DNA from: Ruminococcus sp.
Lineage (GTDB): Bacteria > Bacillota > Clostridia > Oscillospirales > Ruminococcaceae
Length of the DNA: 64,000 bases
Direction: 5' to 3'
Assembly (NCBI GenBank): GCA_015066785.1
Contig: SVNT01000001.1
Span: 310,001-374,000, forward strand
Made by a program: the position numbers and the translations under genes. Positions 9,355-18,131 of this stretch are shown here, one piece after another. Within the stretch, counting starts at the first letter, position 1, and the number at the start of each line of letters is the position of its first letter. Under the pieces are notes generated by a model that was given only the letters and a program-made list of their open reading frames with translations, had not been told where the DNA came from and ran no database searches.

Positions 9355-9955
9355 TTTCAAGCACCTCTCCTATTATTTTTCCTGCTCTTTTTATTGTCTG
9401 TTTTTCGGCGATGATGATGGATTTCAGCGTTTCCACTGCCTCGTCAAGATCGCCGTTAATCATTACATAGTCGTAGTTTTCGGCTTTTTTGATTTCGCCT
9501 ACCGCTTCGGCAACTCTCTTGTTTACGACTTCTTCCGTTTCTGTTCCTCTCTTGTTGAGGCGTCGGCGAAGCTCACTCACCGACGGAGGAAGTATAAACA
9601 CCATCATTGCCTCGGGGAAAGATTTTTTTACATTCATTGCGCCCTGTACTTCGATTTCAAGGATGACATCCTTTCCCTCTGCGAGTTTATCCTCGACAGC
9701 CTTTCTCGGCGTGCCGTAGTAATTGTCGCAGTATGTAGCATATTCAAGCATACCGTTGTCTGCGATAAGCTCTTCAAACTTTTCTTTGGTGAGGAAGTGG
9801 TAGTTCACACCGTCCACTTCACCCTCACGTGGATTTCTTGTAGTTGCGGAAACGGAGTAGAATATGTTTTCGTCCTTGAGTATTTCCGCAAGAACTGTAC
9901 CCTTTCCGACACCCGAAGGTCCCGACACCACGATAAGAAGTCCTTTATCAGCCAT
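9347..9955 (-). CDS. gmk: guanylate kinase
   Basis: Phosphorylates GMP to GDP with ATP, feeding GTP and (p)ppGpp pools. P-loop GPSGVGKGT near the N-terminus, the GMP-binding region with TTRNPREGE and YHFLT, and the lid region RGTETEE are visible. About 202 aa from ATG at 9955, which follows GAGGGGA; a longer reading (to 9985) would lack this site. The start overlaps the end of remA by eight bases and the end overlaps rpoZ. Confidence 0.96.
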   Translation of the reverse strand: MADKGLLIVVSGPSGVGKGTVLAEILKDENIFYSVSATTRNPREGEVDGVNYHFLTKEKFEELIADNGMLEYATYCDNYYGTPRKAVEDKLAEGKDVILEIEVQGAMNVKKSFPEAMMVFILPPSVSELRRRLNKRGTETEEVVNKRVAEAVGEIKKAENYDYVMINGDLDEAVETLKSIIIAEKQTIKRAGKIIGEVLENA

Positions 9956-10196
9956 TTGAATCCCCCTCGTCAAATCTTCCTGCAAGCGACTCAGGCTGAA
10001 CAGCCGAAAGAATGATATGGTCGCTTTCCATAATAACCACCGAACGGGTACGTCTTCCGTAAGTTGCGTCTATCAGACATCCCTTGTCCTTTGCGTCCTG
10101 AACCACACGCTTTATCGGTGCGGATTCGGGAGAAACGATAGCAACCAGCTTTTCGGAAGAAATCATATTACCAAAACCGATGTTTATAAGTTTCAT
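9948..10196 (-). CDS. remA: RemA-family regulator (DUF370)
   Basis: 82-aa protein of the DUF370/RemA family. In B. subtilis RemA binds DNA and activates biofilm matrix and osmoprotection genes. The family-typical start [10 protein letters not shown], the central [11 protein letters not shown] and the basic [11 protein letters not shown] segment are visible. The yicC-remA-gmk order is conserved across Firmicutes, which supports the call. The biofilm role is known only from Bacillus, so the targets here are unknown. Confidence 0.92.
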   Translation of the reverse strand: MKLINIGFGNMISSEKLVAIVSPESAPIKRVVQDAKDKGCLIDATYGRRTRSVVIMESDHIILSAVQPESLAGRFDEGDSNG

Positions 10197-10207
10197 ATAA
10201 TCCCTCT

Positions 10208-11086
10208 TTATTCGATATTCTGTATCTGCTCTCTGATTTTTTCAATCTCGGATTTTATATCCACGACAATTCTTGTAACTTCAATGTCCTGTGCCTTTGA
10301 GCCTGTTGTGTTAGCCTCACGGTTCATTTCCTGAACGAGAAAATCCAGCTTTCTGCCGATAGGCTCGGCAGACTCAAGAAGCTCCTTGAACTGCGAGATA
10401 TGACTTCTGAGGCGGACGGTTTCTTCGTCAACTGCAATTTTTTCGGAGAATATAGCAGCCTCCATAAGAATTCTGGACTCGTCTATGTTCTTGTCACCGA
10501 GAATATCCTTCATCTTTGCATAGAGCTTGTTTCTGTAATTTTCCGTTGTCTTTGGCGACTGTTCTTCAACCTTTGACACCAGTTCAAGAATATAATCAAG
10601 GCGTGAGCATATATCATCTTTCATCTTCTGACCTTCGGTTTCACGCATTGAAACAAATTTTTCGACAGCGATTTCCGCCGCCTCTTTTACCATCGACCAG
10701 ATGAAATCTTCGTCCTCGATTACTTTCTTTACATTGAACACATCGGGGAATCTTGCAACCCCTGAAAGTGTAAGGTCATCGTCAAGCCCGAGTTCAGTAT
10801 TGACATCTCTCAGCGCTTTTATGTAGCCCTTTGCAACTTCACGGTTGACTTCGATTTCCTGTTCCTTATTTTCATTGTTGAAGATTGACACCGCAACCTC
10901 AACCTTGCCTCGTGAAATACTTCCCTGAAGGAAGGACTTGAGTTTTTCTTCGAGATAGCCGTAAACCCTCGGAAACTTTGCGTTGAAATCGTAGTATCTG
11001 TTGTTGACGGATCTGATTTCAACAAGGATATCACGACCGTTGGTATTTATCTGCCCTCTGCCGTAGCCTGTCATACTTTTTATCAC
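10208..11086 (-). CDS. yicC: YicC family endoribonuclease/stress protein
   Basis: About 292 aa, starting [10 protein letters not shown] as in the YicC/YloC family. E. coli YicC and B. subtilis YloC are reported endoribonucleases; YicC is also linked to sRNA decay. The C-terminal DUF1732 signature [14 protein letters not shown] is clear. GTG at 11086 is preferred to an upstream GTG (11101) because GAGGG lies at suitable distance and homologues begin at this point. It is the first gene of the long operon ending in prkC. Confidence 0.9.
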   Translation of the reverse strand: MIKSMTGYGRGQINTNGRDILVEIRSVNNRYYDFNAKFPRVYGYLEEKLKSFLQGSISRGKVEVAVSIFNNENKEQEIEVNREVAKGYIKALRDVNTELGLDDDLTLSGVARFPDVFNVKKVIEDEDFIWSMVKEAAEIAVEKFVSMRETEGQKMKDDICSRLDYILELVSKVEEQSPKTTENYRNKLYAKMKDILGDKNIDESRILMEAAIFSEKIAVDEETVRLRSHISQFKELLESAEPIGRKLDFLVQEMNREANTTGSKAQDIEVTRIVVDIKSEIEKIREQIQNIE

Positions 11087-11136
11087 AGAAAACGCCCTCA
11101 CATTCTATAATCAAATTGATATCAAACTGATATTTA

Positions 11137-11165
11137 ATTATACCATAAAAATAGCAGAAAATCAA
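11137..11165 (-). promoter_or_regulatory. promoter of the yicC-to-prkC operon
   Basis: Minus-strand TTGATT (11160-11165), 17-bp spacer and perfect TATAAT (11137-11142), about 50 bp ahead of the yicC start. A perfect 10-bp palindrome TTGATATCAA lies just downstream in the leader. It is the only clear promoter before this 11-gene run. Confidence 0.6.
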
Positions 11166-11178
11166 GGAAAAATAAAAG

Positions 11179-11206
11179 AAAACTGCCGATTTTTCACGGC
11201 AGTTTT
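11179..11206 (-). terminator. intrinsic terminator of the carboxyltransferase operon
   Basis: Inverted repeat AAAACTGCCG / CGGCAGTTTT with an 8-base loop, followed on the minus strand by CTTTTATTTTT, about 20 bp beyond the oadA-like stop. It separates that operon from the yicC operon, whose -35 lies immediately beyond. Confidence 0.78.
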
Positions 11207-11228
11207 ACTTTTTTCGTCAATCGGATTA

Positions 11229-12626
11229 CTATACGGGATGAACCTTGTTTTCAGCGTCGCTGTGTGCGCCGTCAATTCCGTACTTTTCGTTTCTTCTCTT
11301 CTCGAAGAACTTGGGTGCAACGTTCGGGAACATTGCGTATGTGAGCACATCTTCTTCCTGCTCAATCCACTCTGAACATTCAGCACGGAGTGTTTCAAGT
11401 TCGGGAGCGATTGTGTCTGCAAATCTGCAGGTAATCGGCTCAACATCGCCGAGAATCTTCTTCTGGAATTCGGGAGAAATTTCAACGGGAGTCTTTCCGT
11501 ATTCACCCTTTACCATAGCCTTGAATTCCTTTGTAGCAACCTTGTAGCGTTCGCCGTGGATTACATTGAACACTGCCTGAGTACCGACAATCTGCGATGT
11601 AGGTGTAACAAGCGGAGGATATCCCGAATCCTTACGTACACGGGGAACTTCCTGAAGAACCTCGTTAAGCTGGTCTTCCTTGCCTGCCTGCTTGAGCTGT
11701 GAAAGAAGGTTCGAGAGCATTCCGCCGGGAACCTGATAAATAAGTGCATTCGCATCGGTAGCGAGCATCTTGGGGTCGAGAAGTCCCTTTTCGATGTACT
11801 TCGCACGAAGACCCATGAAATATTCTCTGATTTCCGTGAGGAGCTTGAGGTCAAGACCTGTGTCATACTCTGTTCCCTGGAATGCGGCAACAACCGACTC
11901 TGTGGGAGCGTGAGATGTTCCGAGAGCAAGCGGTGACATAGCTGTATCGACAACATCACAGCCAGCCTCAACAGCCTTCATGATACACATAGAAGCAAGT
12001 CCCGATGTGTAGTGTGTATGAAGCTGAATAGGAATTTTTACAGTAGCCTTGAGGTCTCTTACGAGCTTTTCTGTGTTGTAAGGTGTAAGGAGCGCCGCCA
12101 TATCCTTGATACAGATAGAATCTGCGCCTGCTTCTTCAATCTGCTTTGCGTAGTTGCAGTAGTATTCGTTTGTGAATACCTCTCCGGTTGTGTAGGAGAT
12201 AGCAACCTGAGCGTGAGCGCCTTCCTTCTTTGCCGCCTTGATAGCAGTCTGAAGATTTCTTATATCGTTGAGTGCGTCGAAAATTCTGATAATATCAATA
12301 CCGTTTGATACTGATTTCTGTACGAAATATTCGAGTACATCGTCAGCGTAGGGACGGTATCCGAGCATATTCTGTCCTCTGAAAAGCATCTGGAGCTTTG
12401 TATCGGGCATTTCCTTACGGATTATGCGGAGTCTTTCCCACGGGTCTTCATTAAGGAAACGGATACATGAGTCAAATGTTGCCCCTCCCCACATTTCGCA
12501 GGAGTAAAATCCGACCTTGTTCATTTTAGGGAGAATCGGAAGCATATCCTCAATCGGCATACGAGTCGCAAGAAGTGACTGATGCGCATCACGGAGGACT
12601 GTTTCGGTAATCTGAAGTTTAGCCAT
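11229..12626 (-). CDS. oadA: OadA/5S-type carboxyltransferase subunit (pyruvate/oxaloacetate)
   Basis: 465-aa HMGL-like TIM-barrel carboxyltransferase plus PYC_OADA domain, as in oxaloacetate decarboxylase alpha, pyruvate carboxylase subunit B and the transcarboxylase 5S subunit. It moves CO2 between biotin and pyruvate/oxaloacetate. TETVLRDAHQSLLATRM at the N-terminus and the metal-binding LHTHYTSGLAS are diagnostic. It lacks the C-terminal biotin domain found in many OadA proteins; the biotin carrier is the separate gene just upstream. Third gene of a three-gene operon with no membrane OadB-like pump. See the finding on transcarboxylase. Confidence 0.9.
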   Translation of the reverse strand: MAKLQITETVLRDAHQSLLATRMPIEDMLPILPKMNKVGFYSCEMWGGATFDSCIRFLNEDPWERLRIIRKEMPDTKLQMLFRGQNMLGYRPYADDVLEYFVQKSVSNGIDIIRIFDALNDIRNLQTAIKAAKKEGAHAQVAISYTTGEVFTNEYYCNYAKQIEEAGADSICIKDMAALLTPYNTEKLVRDLKATVKIPIQLHTHYTSGLASMCIMKAVEAGCDVVDTAMSPLALGTSHAPTESVVAAFQGTEYDTGLDLKLLTEIREYFMGLRAKYIEKGLLDPKMLATDANALIYQVPGGMLSNLLSQLKQAGKEDQLNEVLQEVPRVRKDSGYPPLVTPTSQIVGTQAVFNVIHGERYKVATKEFKAMVKGEYGKTPVEISPEFQKKILGDVEPITCRFADTIAPELETLRAECSEWIEQEEDVLTYAMFPNVAPKFFEKRRNEKYGIDGAHSDAENKVHPV

Positions 12627-12646
12627 TTCTAGTCCGCCTTTCGTTT

Positions 12647-13033
12647 TTACTGAATTACTACGATAACATCATTCGAGTTGACCGTATCGCCTTTTCTTAC
12701 ATTTACAGAAGCAACCTTTCCTGTAGCTGTTGCGGGAATATCATTTTCCATCTTCATAGCCTCGAGAACAGCAACTGTCTGTCCTTCGGAAACTGTGTCG
12801 CCTACTGCAACCTTTACGTCAAGGATTGTTCCGGGCATAGGAGCAACAACCTTTGTTCCCTCAACATTTGCGGGAGCTGCTGCAGGTGCGGGAGCAGGAG
12901 CAGCGGCAGGTGCTGCAGCGGGTGCAGGAGCGGGAGCCGCAACAGGAGCAGCGGCAACAGGAGCACCTGCGCCTACTTCTTCAACTGCTACATCGTATGC
13001 TTTTCCGTTTACAGTAATATTAAATCTTTTCAT
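12647..13033 (-). CDS. biotin carboxyl carrier protein (1.3S-like)
   Basis: About 128 aa: a short N-terminal beta segment (KRFNITVNGKAYDV), an Ala/Pro linker (about 21-57) and a C-terminal biotinyl domain with EAMKMEND, Lys94 being the expected biotinylated residue. It carries the carboxyl group between the two catalytic subunits encoded on either side. Layout and size resemble the 1.3S subunit of propionibacterial transcarboxylase and the gamma/delta carrier subunits of decarboxylase pumps. ATG at 13033 is chosen because AGGTGG lies upstream; a GTG four codons earlier overlaps that site. Confidence 0.92.
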   Translation of the reverse strand: MKRFNITVNGKAYDVAVEEVGAGAPVAAAPVAAPAPAPAAAPAAAPAPAPAAAPANVEGTKVVAPMPGTILDVKVAVGDTVSEGQTVAVLEAMKMENDIPATATGKVASVNVRKGDTVNSNDVIVVIQ

Positions 13034-13076
13034 TTTATTTACCACCTATCAAAATTATTTAATCCGCAACGCAAAA

Positions 13077-14459
13077 TTAAAGCGGCATATTGCTGTGTTT
13101 CTTCGGGAGATTTGAAACTCTCTTACCTGCGAGAACTTCAATTGCACCGATAAGTCTTGCTCTGATTTCTTCGGGGAGGATTACATCGTCAACTGCGCCC
13201 TTTTCAGCAGCGGCAATCGCAGATGCCTCACCTGCCATGTATTCGGCGGCAAGTTCGTTTCTCTTTGCAGCTGTGTCTGTTGCACCCTTGAGCTTGTCGT
13301 GATAAAGGAATTCAACGGCAGTTTCGGGAGCGAGCGGAGAAATAACCGCATCAGCAAGCGCAAATGTCATATCGGAGTTTGAGTTCTTTCCTGCGAGAGC
13401 AACGAATGCAGGGCCGTAAGCCTTTCCTGTAACGAAAGCAATCTTGACTGTTGTTGCCTCTGCGTATGCGTTTGCGAGCATAGCCATATTTCTGATACTT
13501 CCTGCAAGCTCGGATTCTGCGCTGACAGCAAATCCCTCTGTATCAATGAGTGTAACAACGGGAATTGCGAATGCATCGCAGGTTCTTACAAAGCGTGCAA
13601 TCTTCGAGCAGTCCTGTGCCGTAAGCTTGTCTTCGGTCTTGCTTGTAGCAACCACACCGATTGTAGCACCGAGCACTGAAGCAAACGCTGTGTATGATGC
13701 GCCGCCGAAATCAGCTGAAAGTTCAAGCACGCTGTCATTGTCAGCGAATGACTTGACGATTTCTTCTGCACTCTTTCCGTAAGCTGAAACGGGGTTGTCA
13801 AATTCAAACATAGGTACGGGTGAAAGGTTGTTCATCGGGAGCATTGATACGAGCTTTCTTGCAGCCTCAACAGCTTCCTTGTCATCGTCGCATACAAGAG
13901 CGGCTGTTCCCGACTTTGCGGCACTTTCAGCAGTTCCTGCACCCTCTGTAAACGGAGGCGCCATAAAGAATTCCGCATTCTTCGACATAATAACAAAATC
14001 AGATGAGCAAGCCATCATTGCGGCACTTCCCGCACAAGTTCCTGCGATTACAGCAATCTGCGGAACAACGCCGGAAACATTGCTTGTCCACTTGAGCATA
14101 TCGCCGTAAGCTGAGAGAGCGTCAACACCGCCGTCGATGAATGCACCGTTTGAGTCGTGGATTGCAACAACAGGTGTTCCCGTCTTTGCCGCAAGCTTAT
14201 AAAGCTTGATTATCTTCTTTGAATGAGTAATTCCTACCGCACCGCTCTTGATATTGCTGTCCTGTGAGAATGCGTATACGGGGTTGCCTTCTACAAAGCC
14301 GTAAGCTGTGATTACACCCGAAAGTCCGTCGCCTTCTTTTGTGAAAGCCTCGATTTCGGTGTAAGCGCCTTCGTCAAAAAGATAAGACAATCTTTTTGCG
14401 GCAACTGAATTCTCATTTGTTTTTCTTAATTCCGTAAGTCTGCTTGCCTGGGAATTCAT
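13077..14459 (-). CDS. acyl-CoA carboxyltransferase subunit (MmdA/12S-like)
   Basis: 460-aa crotonase-fold carboxyltransferase of the MmdA/PCCB/AccD group, expected to transfer CO2 between biotin and an acyl-CoA. GAVGITHSKKI, an oxyanion-hole region IAGTCAGSAAMMACSSDF and a second half with TLIDTEGFAVS are visible. It is shorter than typical MmdA or 12S (about 510-525 aa) and diverges in the first half, so substrate (methylmalonyl-CoA, glutaconyl-CoA or other) cannot be read from sequence. First gene of the operon, with good GGAGG and a clear promoter. Confidence 0.85.
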   Translation of the reverse strand: MNSQASRLTELRKTNENSVAAKRLSYLFDEGAYTEIEAFTKEGDGLSGVITAYGFVEGNPVYAFSQDSNIKSGAVGITHSKKIIKLYKLAAKTGTPVVAIHDSNGAFIDGGVDALSAYGDMLKWTSNVSGVVPQIAVIAGTCAGSAAMMACSSDFVIMSKNAEFFMAPPFTEGAGTAESAAKSGTAALVCDDDKEAVEAARKLVSMLPMNNLSPVPMFEFDNPVSAYGKSAEEIVKSFADNDSVLELSADFGGASYTAFASVLGATIGVVATSKTEDKLTAQDCSKIARFVRTCDAFAIPVVTLIDTEGFAVSAESELAGSIRNMAMLANAYAEATTVKIAFVTGKAYGPAFVALAGKNSNSDMTFALADAVISPLAPETAVEFLYHDKLKGATDTAAKRNELAAEYMAGEASAIAAAEKGAVDDVILPEEIRARLIGAIEVLAGKRVSNLPKKHSNMPL

Positions 14460-14496
14460 TTTTATTCCTCCGTTCGATATAAAAATTTCAAATGTT

Positions 14497-14525
14497 ATTT
14501 TATCATATTATCGGTAATTTTGCAA
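14497..14525 (-). promoter_or_regulatory. promoter of the carboxyltransferase operon
   Basis: Minus-strand TTGCAA (14520-14525), 17-bp spacer, TAAAAT (14497-14502), about 40 bp upstream of the first gene's ATG. It lies in the short gap after the small 118-aa ORF; no strong terminator hairpin for the preceding operon is seen in this gap. Confidence 0.6.
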
Positions 14526-14557
14526 CAGAATTTTGTATCATTTTCAAAAAAATTCAT

Positions 14558-14914
14558 TTATTTGTGACAATTTGCGCAGCCGCCCATAATATCCTGTATA
14601 GAGCCAAGAACTCCGTTCTCATCGCAAAGACGAAGTTTCTTTATGTTTTCGTCATCTGTAAAGAATCTCGCCTTGTCAATGCCCATCATCGACGCCTTGA
14701 ACAAAGCCGAGCGCACAAGACCGTCGCAAAGGGCAATATCGTTGCCGTAGCCTGTATCGTAAATGCAGACTTCATCTCCCTCAATGGAGAAAATGCAGTA
14801 CCCGTCAACCTTTCCGTCCGAGAAAGACTCGATTACCGCAGGAAATTCCGCATCGATACGGGCGATTTTATCCTCGTATCCGACAAAGTCGGTTTTCTGA
14901 TGTATTTCAAGCAT
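14558..14914 (-). CDS. small conserved-looking protein, possibly GNAT-like
   Basis: 118-aa cytosolic protein without recognised domain. The order of strands and the helix around residues 65-85 (ALCDGLVRSALFKASMMGIDKARFF) recall a minimal GNAT acetyltransferase fold, but no acetyl-CoA loop is obvious. It ends in GGCANCHK, a Cys pair plus His that could bind metal. ATG at 14914 follows a perfect GGAGGTGA; a longer reading into rluB has no support. Last gene of the M50-to-rluB operon, 14 bp after rluB. Confidence 0.7.
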   Translation of the reverse strand: MLEIHQKTDFVGYEDKIARIDAEFPAVIESFSDGKVDGYCIFSIEGDEVCIYDTGYGNDIALCDGLVRSALFKASMMGIDKARFFTDDENIKKLRLCDENGVLGSIQDIMGGCANCHK

Positions 14915-14928
14915 TTCTGTCACCTCCA

Positions 14929-15663
14929 CTAAACTCCGCTTACTGCGTTTCTTATGGCACGGAGTTCTTCCGCCGTAAGCTCTCTGTACTCGCCCGGTTT
15001 CAGCATTCCGAGGCGCAGAGGCCCTATTGATATTCTGCGGAGTCGTGCTACTTCCACTCCGACAGCCTCGCACATTCTTCTTATCTGGCGGTTTCTTCCC
15101 TCGTGAATTGTTATAAGAAGAACAACCCTTCCCTTTTCTTCGGTAAGAACATTGACCGTCGCAGGCTGAGTTTTCTTTCCGTCGTCGAGAACAACGCCTT
15201 CAGACAACTGAACAAGCTGTTCATCGGAAATTGACGGGCGGATTGTTACACGATAGGTCTTTCCGACATGCTTGCTTGGGTGCATTATGTTGTTCGCAAA
15301 CTCCCCGTCGTTTGTGAAAAGAAGAAGTCCCTCGGAGTTCTTGTCAAGTCGTCCTACGGGATACACTCTTTCGTTAACGCCCGAAAGCAGTTCGGTAACG
15401 CACTTTCTGTCAAGCTCATCAGATGTGGTTGTGACATATCCACGGGGTTTGTTGAGCATAAGATATAACTTTTTCTTTTTGCGTGGAACGGCAATTCTCT
15501 CGCCGTCAACCGTAATTATATCCTTGTTCGGCAGTGCCTTGTCCCCGAGAGAACAAGGGTGTCCGTTCACCTTTACTCTGCCCTTGCTTATAAGCTCTTC
15601 CGCTTTTCTGCGGGAGCAATATCCGCAGTCGGCGATAATTTTCTGTATCCTTATCTTTTCCAC
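14929..15663 (-). CDS. rluB: 23S rRNA pseudouridine synthase RluB family
   Basis: 244-aa RsuA/RluB-type pseudouridine synthase. It has an N-terminal S4 RNA-binding domain (IRIQKIIADCGYCSRRKAEE) and a catalytic domain with the Asp motif VGRLDKNSEGLLLFTNDG. It probably modifies a uridine near the peptidyl-transferase centre. scpA-scpB-...-rluB clusters are common in Firmicutes, often with ytfJ and dacF as here. Confidence 0.93.
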   Translation of the reverse strand: MEKIRIQKIIADCGYCSRRKAEELISKGRVKVNGHPCSLGDKALPNKDIITVDGERIAVPRKKKKLYLMLNKPRGYVTTTSDELDRKCVTELLSGVNERVYPVGRLDKNSEGLLLFTNDGEFANNIMHPSKHVGKTYRVTIRPSISDEQLVQLSEGVVLDDGKKTQPATVNVLTEEKGRVVLLITIHEGRNRQIRRMCEAVGVEVARLRRISIGPLRLGMLKPGEYRELTAEELRAIRNAVSGV

Positions 15664-15677
15664 ATAAATCTCCTAAC

Positions 15678-16787
15678 TCATCCGAAAAGCCCTTTCAGCC
15701 ATCCGATGAATGTTTTTTCTTCGTCAACAAAAGGCTGTACTCCCTGCGACGAATACAGTCCCGATACTGCAATCTGCTTTCCGTCTATGTAATACTGTAC
15801 TTCGCCGACACGCTCACCCTCGGTAACGGGAGCGTAGATAATAGGTGGCAGTACGATTTTCTTCTCAATAACGGAAGTTTCCCCGTCAATCACGGGAATT
15901 TCGGCATCGTCGGAATAAAGTTCCACAGCATCGGCATCTCCGCCGACAACATTTGCTGCAAGTCCGTTTTCGTTCACGGTTTTTAGTCCCACCCTTGAAT
16001 ATCCGTGCTCGTACAACCTGAGATGGTCGTTCCAGTCATCAGGTGCGTTGAGGGTCACGCATATCAGGGTAATTCCGTCACGCTCCATCGCAGAAACAAG
16101 ACATCTGCCCGCCTCATCGGTAAAGCCCGTCTTTACGCCTATGCAATCCTCCGACATTGAGAGGAGCTTGTTCGTATTGTAAAGCCTTCTGTCATACGGC
16201 GGATTACCGAACGAAAGCGATATGCTTTCCTGCGAACAGATATACGCAAAATCGGGATTTTTCAAAGCCTCCGCCGTGAGAATTGCCATATCGTAGGCGG
16301 TAGAGCCGTGCCCTTCGGCGTCAAGTCCCGACGGAGTGACAAAGTGCGTATCCGTCATACCGATTTCTTCCGCACGGTCATTCATCATAACGGCGAAGTC
16401 GCTGATACTTCCCGCAACGGCAACAGCGGCGGCGTTGGCGGAGTCATTTCCCGACGGGAGCAACATTCCGCAGCAAAGCGCACGCTTTGTGACAACGTCA
16501 CCTTCAACAAGTCCCATAGACGAGCCTTCGACCTTTATAGCCTCGGCGTCGACAACGAATTTCTCGTCAAGATTTCCGCTTTCAAGGCACAGAAGAGCCG
16601 ACATTATCTTGGTCGTACTTGCCATAGGTCTGAATTCTCTTTCGTTTTTGCCGAAGAGTATTCTCCCCGTCGTTGCCTCGATAAGCACCGCAGATTCGGC
16701 AGAAACCGACACCTCGGTGCCGTACACCGCCGATGTGAATGACAAAACTATAATCAGTGCAAATAAAACTGCCGATATTTTCTTCAC
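15678..16787 (-). CDS. dacF: D-alanyl-D-alanine carboxypeptidase (DacF/PBP5-like, S11)
   Basis: Penicillin-binding S11 peptidase trimming the terminal D-Ala of peptidoglycan stem peptides. SxxK (MASTTKIMS), SGN and KTG (VKTGFTDEAG) are present. An N-terminal signal peptide (KKISAVLFALIIVLSF) and a C-terminal beta-sandwich ending in a short amphipathic segment (FIGWLKGLFG) match membrane-associated PBP5-type enzymes. GTG at 16787 behind GGGGTGAT is preferred; an upstream ATG (16811) would add residues before the signal peptide. In sporeformers dacF is linked to cortex synthesis; it sits beside ytfJ. Confidence 0.93.
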   Translation of the reverse strand: MKKISAVLFALIIVLSFTSAVYGTEVSVSAESAVLIEATTGRILFGKNEREFRPMASTTKIMSALLCLESGNLDEKFVVDAEAIKVEGSSMGLVEGDVVTKRALCCGMLLPSGNDSANAAAVAVAGSISDFAVMMNDRAEEIGMTDTHFVTPSGLDAEGHGSTAYDMAILTAEALKNPDFAYICSQESISLSFGNPPYDRRLYNTNKLLSMSEDCIGVKTGFTDEAGRCLVSAMERDGITLICVTLNAPDDWNDHLRLYEHGYSRVGLKTVNENGLAANVVGGDADAVELYSDDAEIPVIDGETSVIEKKIVLPPIIYAPVTEGERVGEVQYYIDGKQIAVSGLYSSQGVQPFVDEEKTFIGWLKGLFG

Positions 16788-16840
16788 AAAATCACCCCGC
16801 CATAATATCAATAAGACATACTATGACGGAGTTTTTTCAA

Positions 16841-17227
16841 TTATTCTTCTGTTTTCTTGTCCTTGTCCTTGCCGATAAGTCCCGACACCTTGTCGAAAAC
16901 TTCGGGAACAAGGTTCACGATAGCATTCGGGAGTTTTGCATCGATTGACATCTGGAGGAGCTTTACATCTCCGTTATTGATAACGATGAATGCGAGAGGC
17001 TGAATGGAAATACCTGCGCCGCTTCCGCCGCCGAAAAGCTCGCTCTGATTCTTTGAAGGAAGATCAGACCCTCCCGATGCAAAACCGAATGACACCTTCG
17101 ATACGGGGATGATAACAGTTCCGTCAGGCGACTGGATAGGGTTTCCGATGATTGTGTTTACATCAACCATCTCCTTGATTTTTTCCATACTTACGCCCAT
17201 AAGTTCTTTGATAGGATGCTCGCTCAT
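16841..17227 (-). CDS. ytfJ: GerW/YtfJ family sporulation protein
   Basis: 128-aa YtfJ (GerW) family protein. In B. subtilis GerW is a spore inner-layer protein needed for normal germination. Family features seen are the N-terminal HPIKELMGVSMEKIKEMVDVNTIIG, the PVSKVSFGFASGG core and the GGGSGAGISIQPLAF stretch. No signal peptide. Clustering with scpAB and dacF is typical of Clostridia. It suggests a sporulation heritage, not that this strain sporulates. Confidence 0.92.
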   Translation of the reverse strand: MSEHPIKELMGVSMEKIKEMVDVNTIIGNPIQSPDGTVIIPVSKVSFGFASGGSDLPSKNQSELFGGGSGAGISIQPLAFIVINNGDVKLLQMSIDAKLPNAIVNLVPEVFDKVSGLIGKDKDKKTEE

Positions 17228-17273
17228 AATTTAATACTCCTTTTCTCTGAAACTATATATTGTCGTGAAACGG

Positions 17274-18098
17274 CTATGCCGCTTGTTCCGACTTTTTCAA
17301 AGCCCTTGCGGACTCTTTTTCAGCTTTTTTGATTTCACGCTTTTTCTTGAGGAATACAAATAAAAATCTCACAGCAAGACCAAGCGCAAACCCGAGAATT
17401 GTTGCAGGTGTGGCTGTTACAACGCAGGAAGCGTCATATCTGCTGTCGGAAGAATTATATTTGCAGTTTATGTTGATATGGTCGATTGAGATAGTGAAAA
17501 ACGACCTCAGGAACGAGATAATGTTATAGACCGCAATATTCATCTTGCCGTAATTGAGAGCCGCCTCGTAGGCGTCCTCGTTGGCGGCGTCTATATCAAG
17601 GGCTATATCGTGAATTTTTATTCCCTTGACAAGTTTGCGGAAAACCTTTCCCGACCTTTTAAGCGTATCTATGACCATTCCCACAAGGTTGAGGATTTCC
17701 TCACGCTTACGTTGTTTTTCAAGTTTTTCACGCTTTTTGCGGCGCTTTTCTATCTTCTTCTGTCGTTTCTTTTCTTCTTTAAGCGCCCGTTTTTCCTCAC
17801 GTGTGAGTTTTTTCTTCACAGGCTCTTCGACTTCGGAAGGAGTTTCCTCCGCAGTTTCTTCGGACAGACCTTCATTTTCGGAAGGCACTTCAGCAGGAGC
17901 GGTTTCTTCCGCAGTTTTTTCTTCGTCGGGAGGAGTTTCTTTTTCTTCCTTTTCGGGACGTGGATAAATCGTGATGAAAAGGTACTTCACAAGAACGGAA
18001 AACTGCTTGTCTATATAAGAAATCGCAACTTTTATCGGGATATTGAAGATAATCACAAAAAACAGGATTATCCCGCCGATAATGTATAACGCTGTCAA
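17274..18098 (-). CDS. DUF2953 membrane protein
   Basis: 274 aa with an N-terminal hydrophobic span (ALYIIGGIILFFVIIF), a Glu/Pro-rich segment (about 50-95), a long Lys/Arg/Glu-rich stretch likely to be a coiled coil or single helix (about 95-140), and a C-terminal domain with another hydrophobic part near the end (FALGLAVRFLFVFL). DUF2953 proteins are widely encoded next to ytfJ and dacF in Clostridia. Their function is unknown; location suggests a role at the forespore or cell envelope. Confidence 0.8.
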   Translation of the reverse strand: MTALYIIGGIILFFVIIFNIPIKVAISYIDKQFSVLVKYLFITIYPRPEKEEKETPPDEEKTAEETAPAEVPSENEGLSEETAEETPSEVEEPVKKKLTREEKRALKEEKKRQKKIEKRRKKREKLEKQRKREEILNLVGMVIDTLKRSGKVFRKLVKGIKIHDIALDIDAANEDAYEAALNYGKMNIAVYNIISFLRSFFTISIDHININCKYNSSDSRYDASCVVTATPATILGFALGLAVRFLFVFLKKKREIKKAEKESARALKKSEQAA

Positions 18099-18131
18099 GC
18101 TCTCCCCTCCCTATGTAGTGTAAAAACGCTG

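Noticed and set aside
12678-13115. Ala/Gly-rich plus-strand frame
   Set aside because: Complement of the Ala/Pro linker of the biotin carrier gene.
14558-14581. CANCH motif at the end of the 118-aa protein, resembling a haem c site
   Set aside because: The protein has no signal peptide or other cytochrome feature; the Cys/His group may bind a metal, but haem attachment is not supported.
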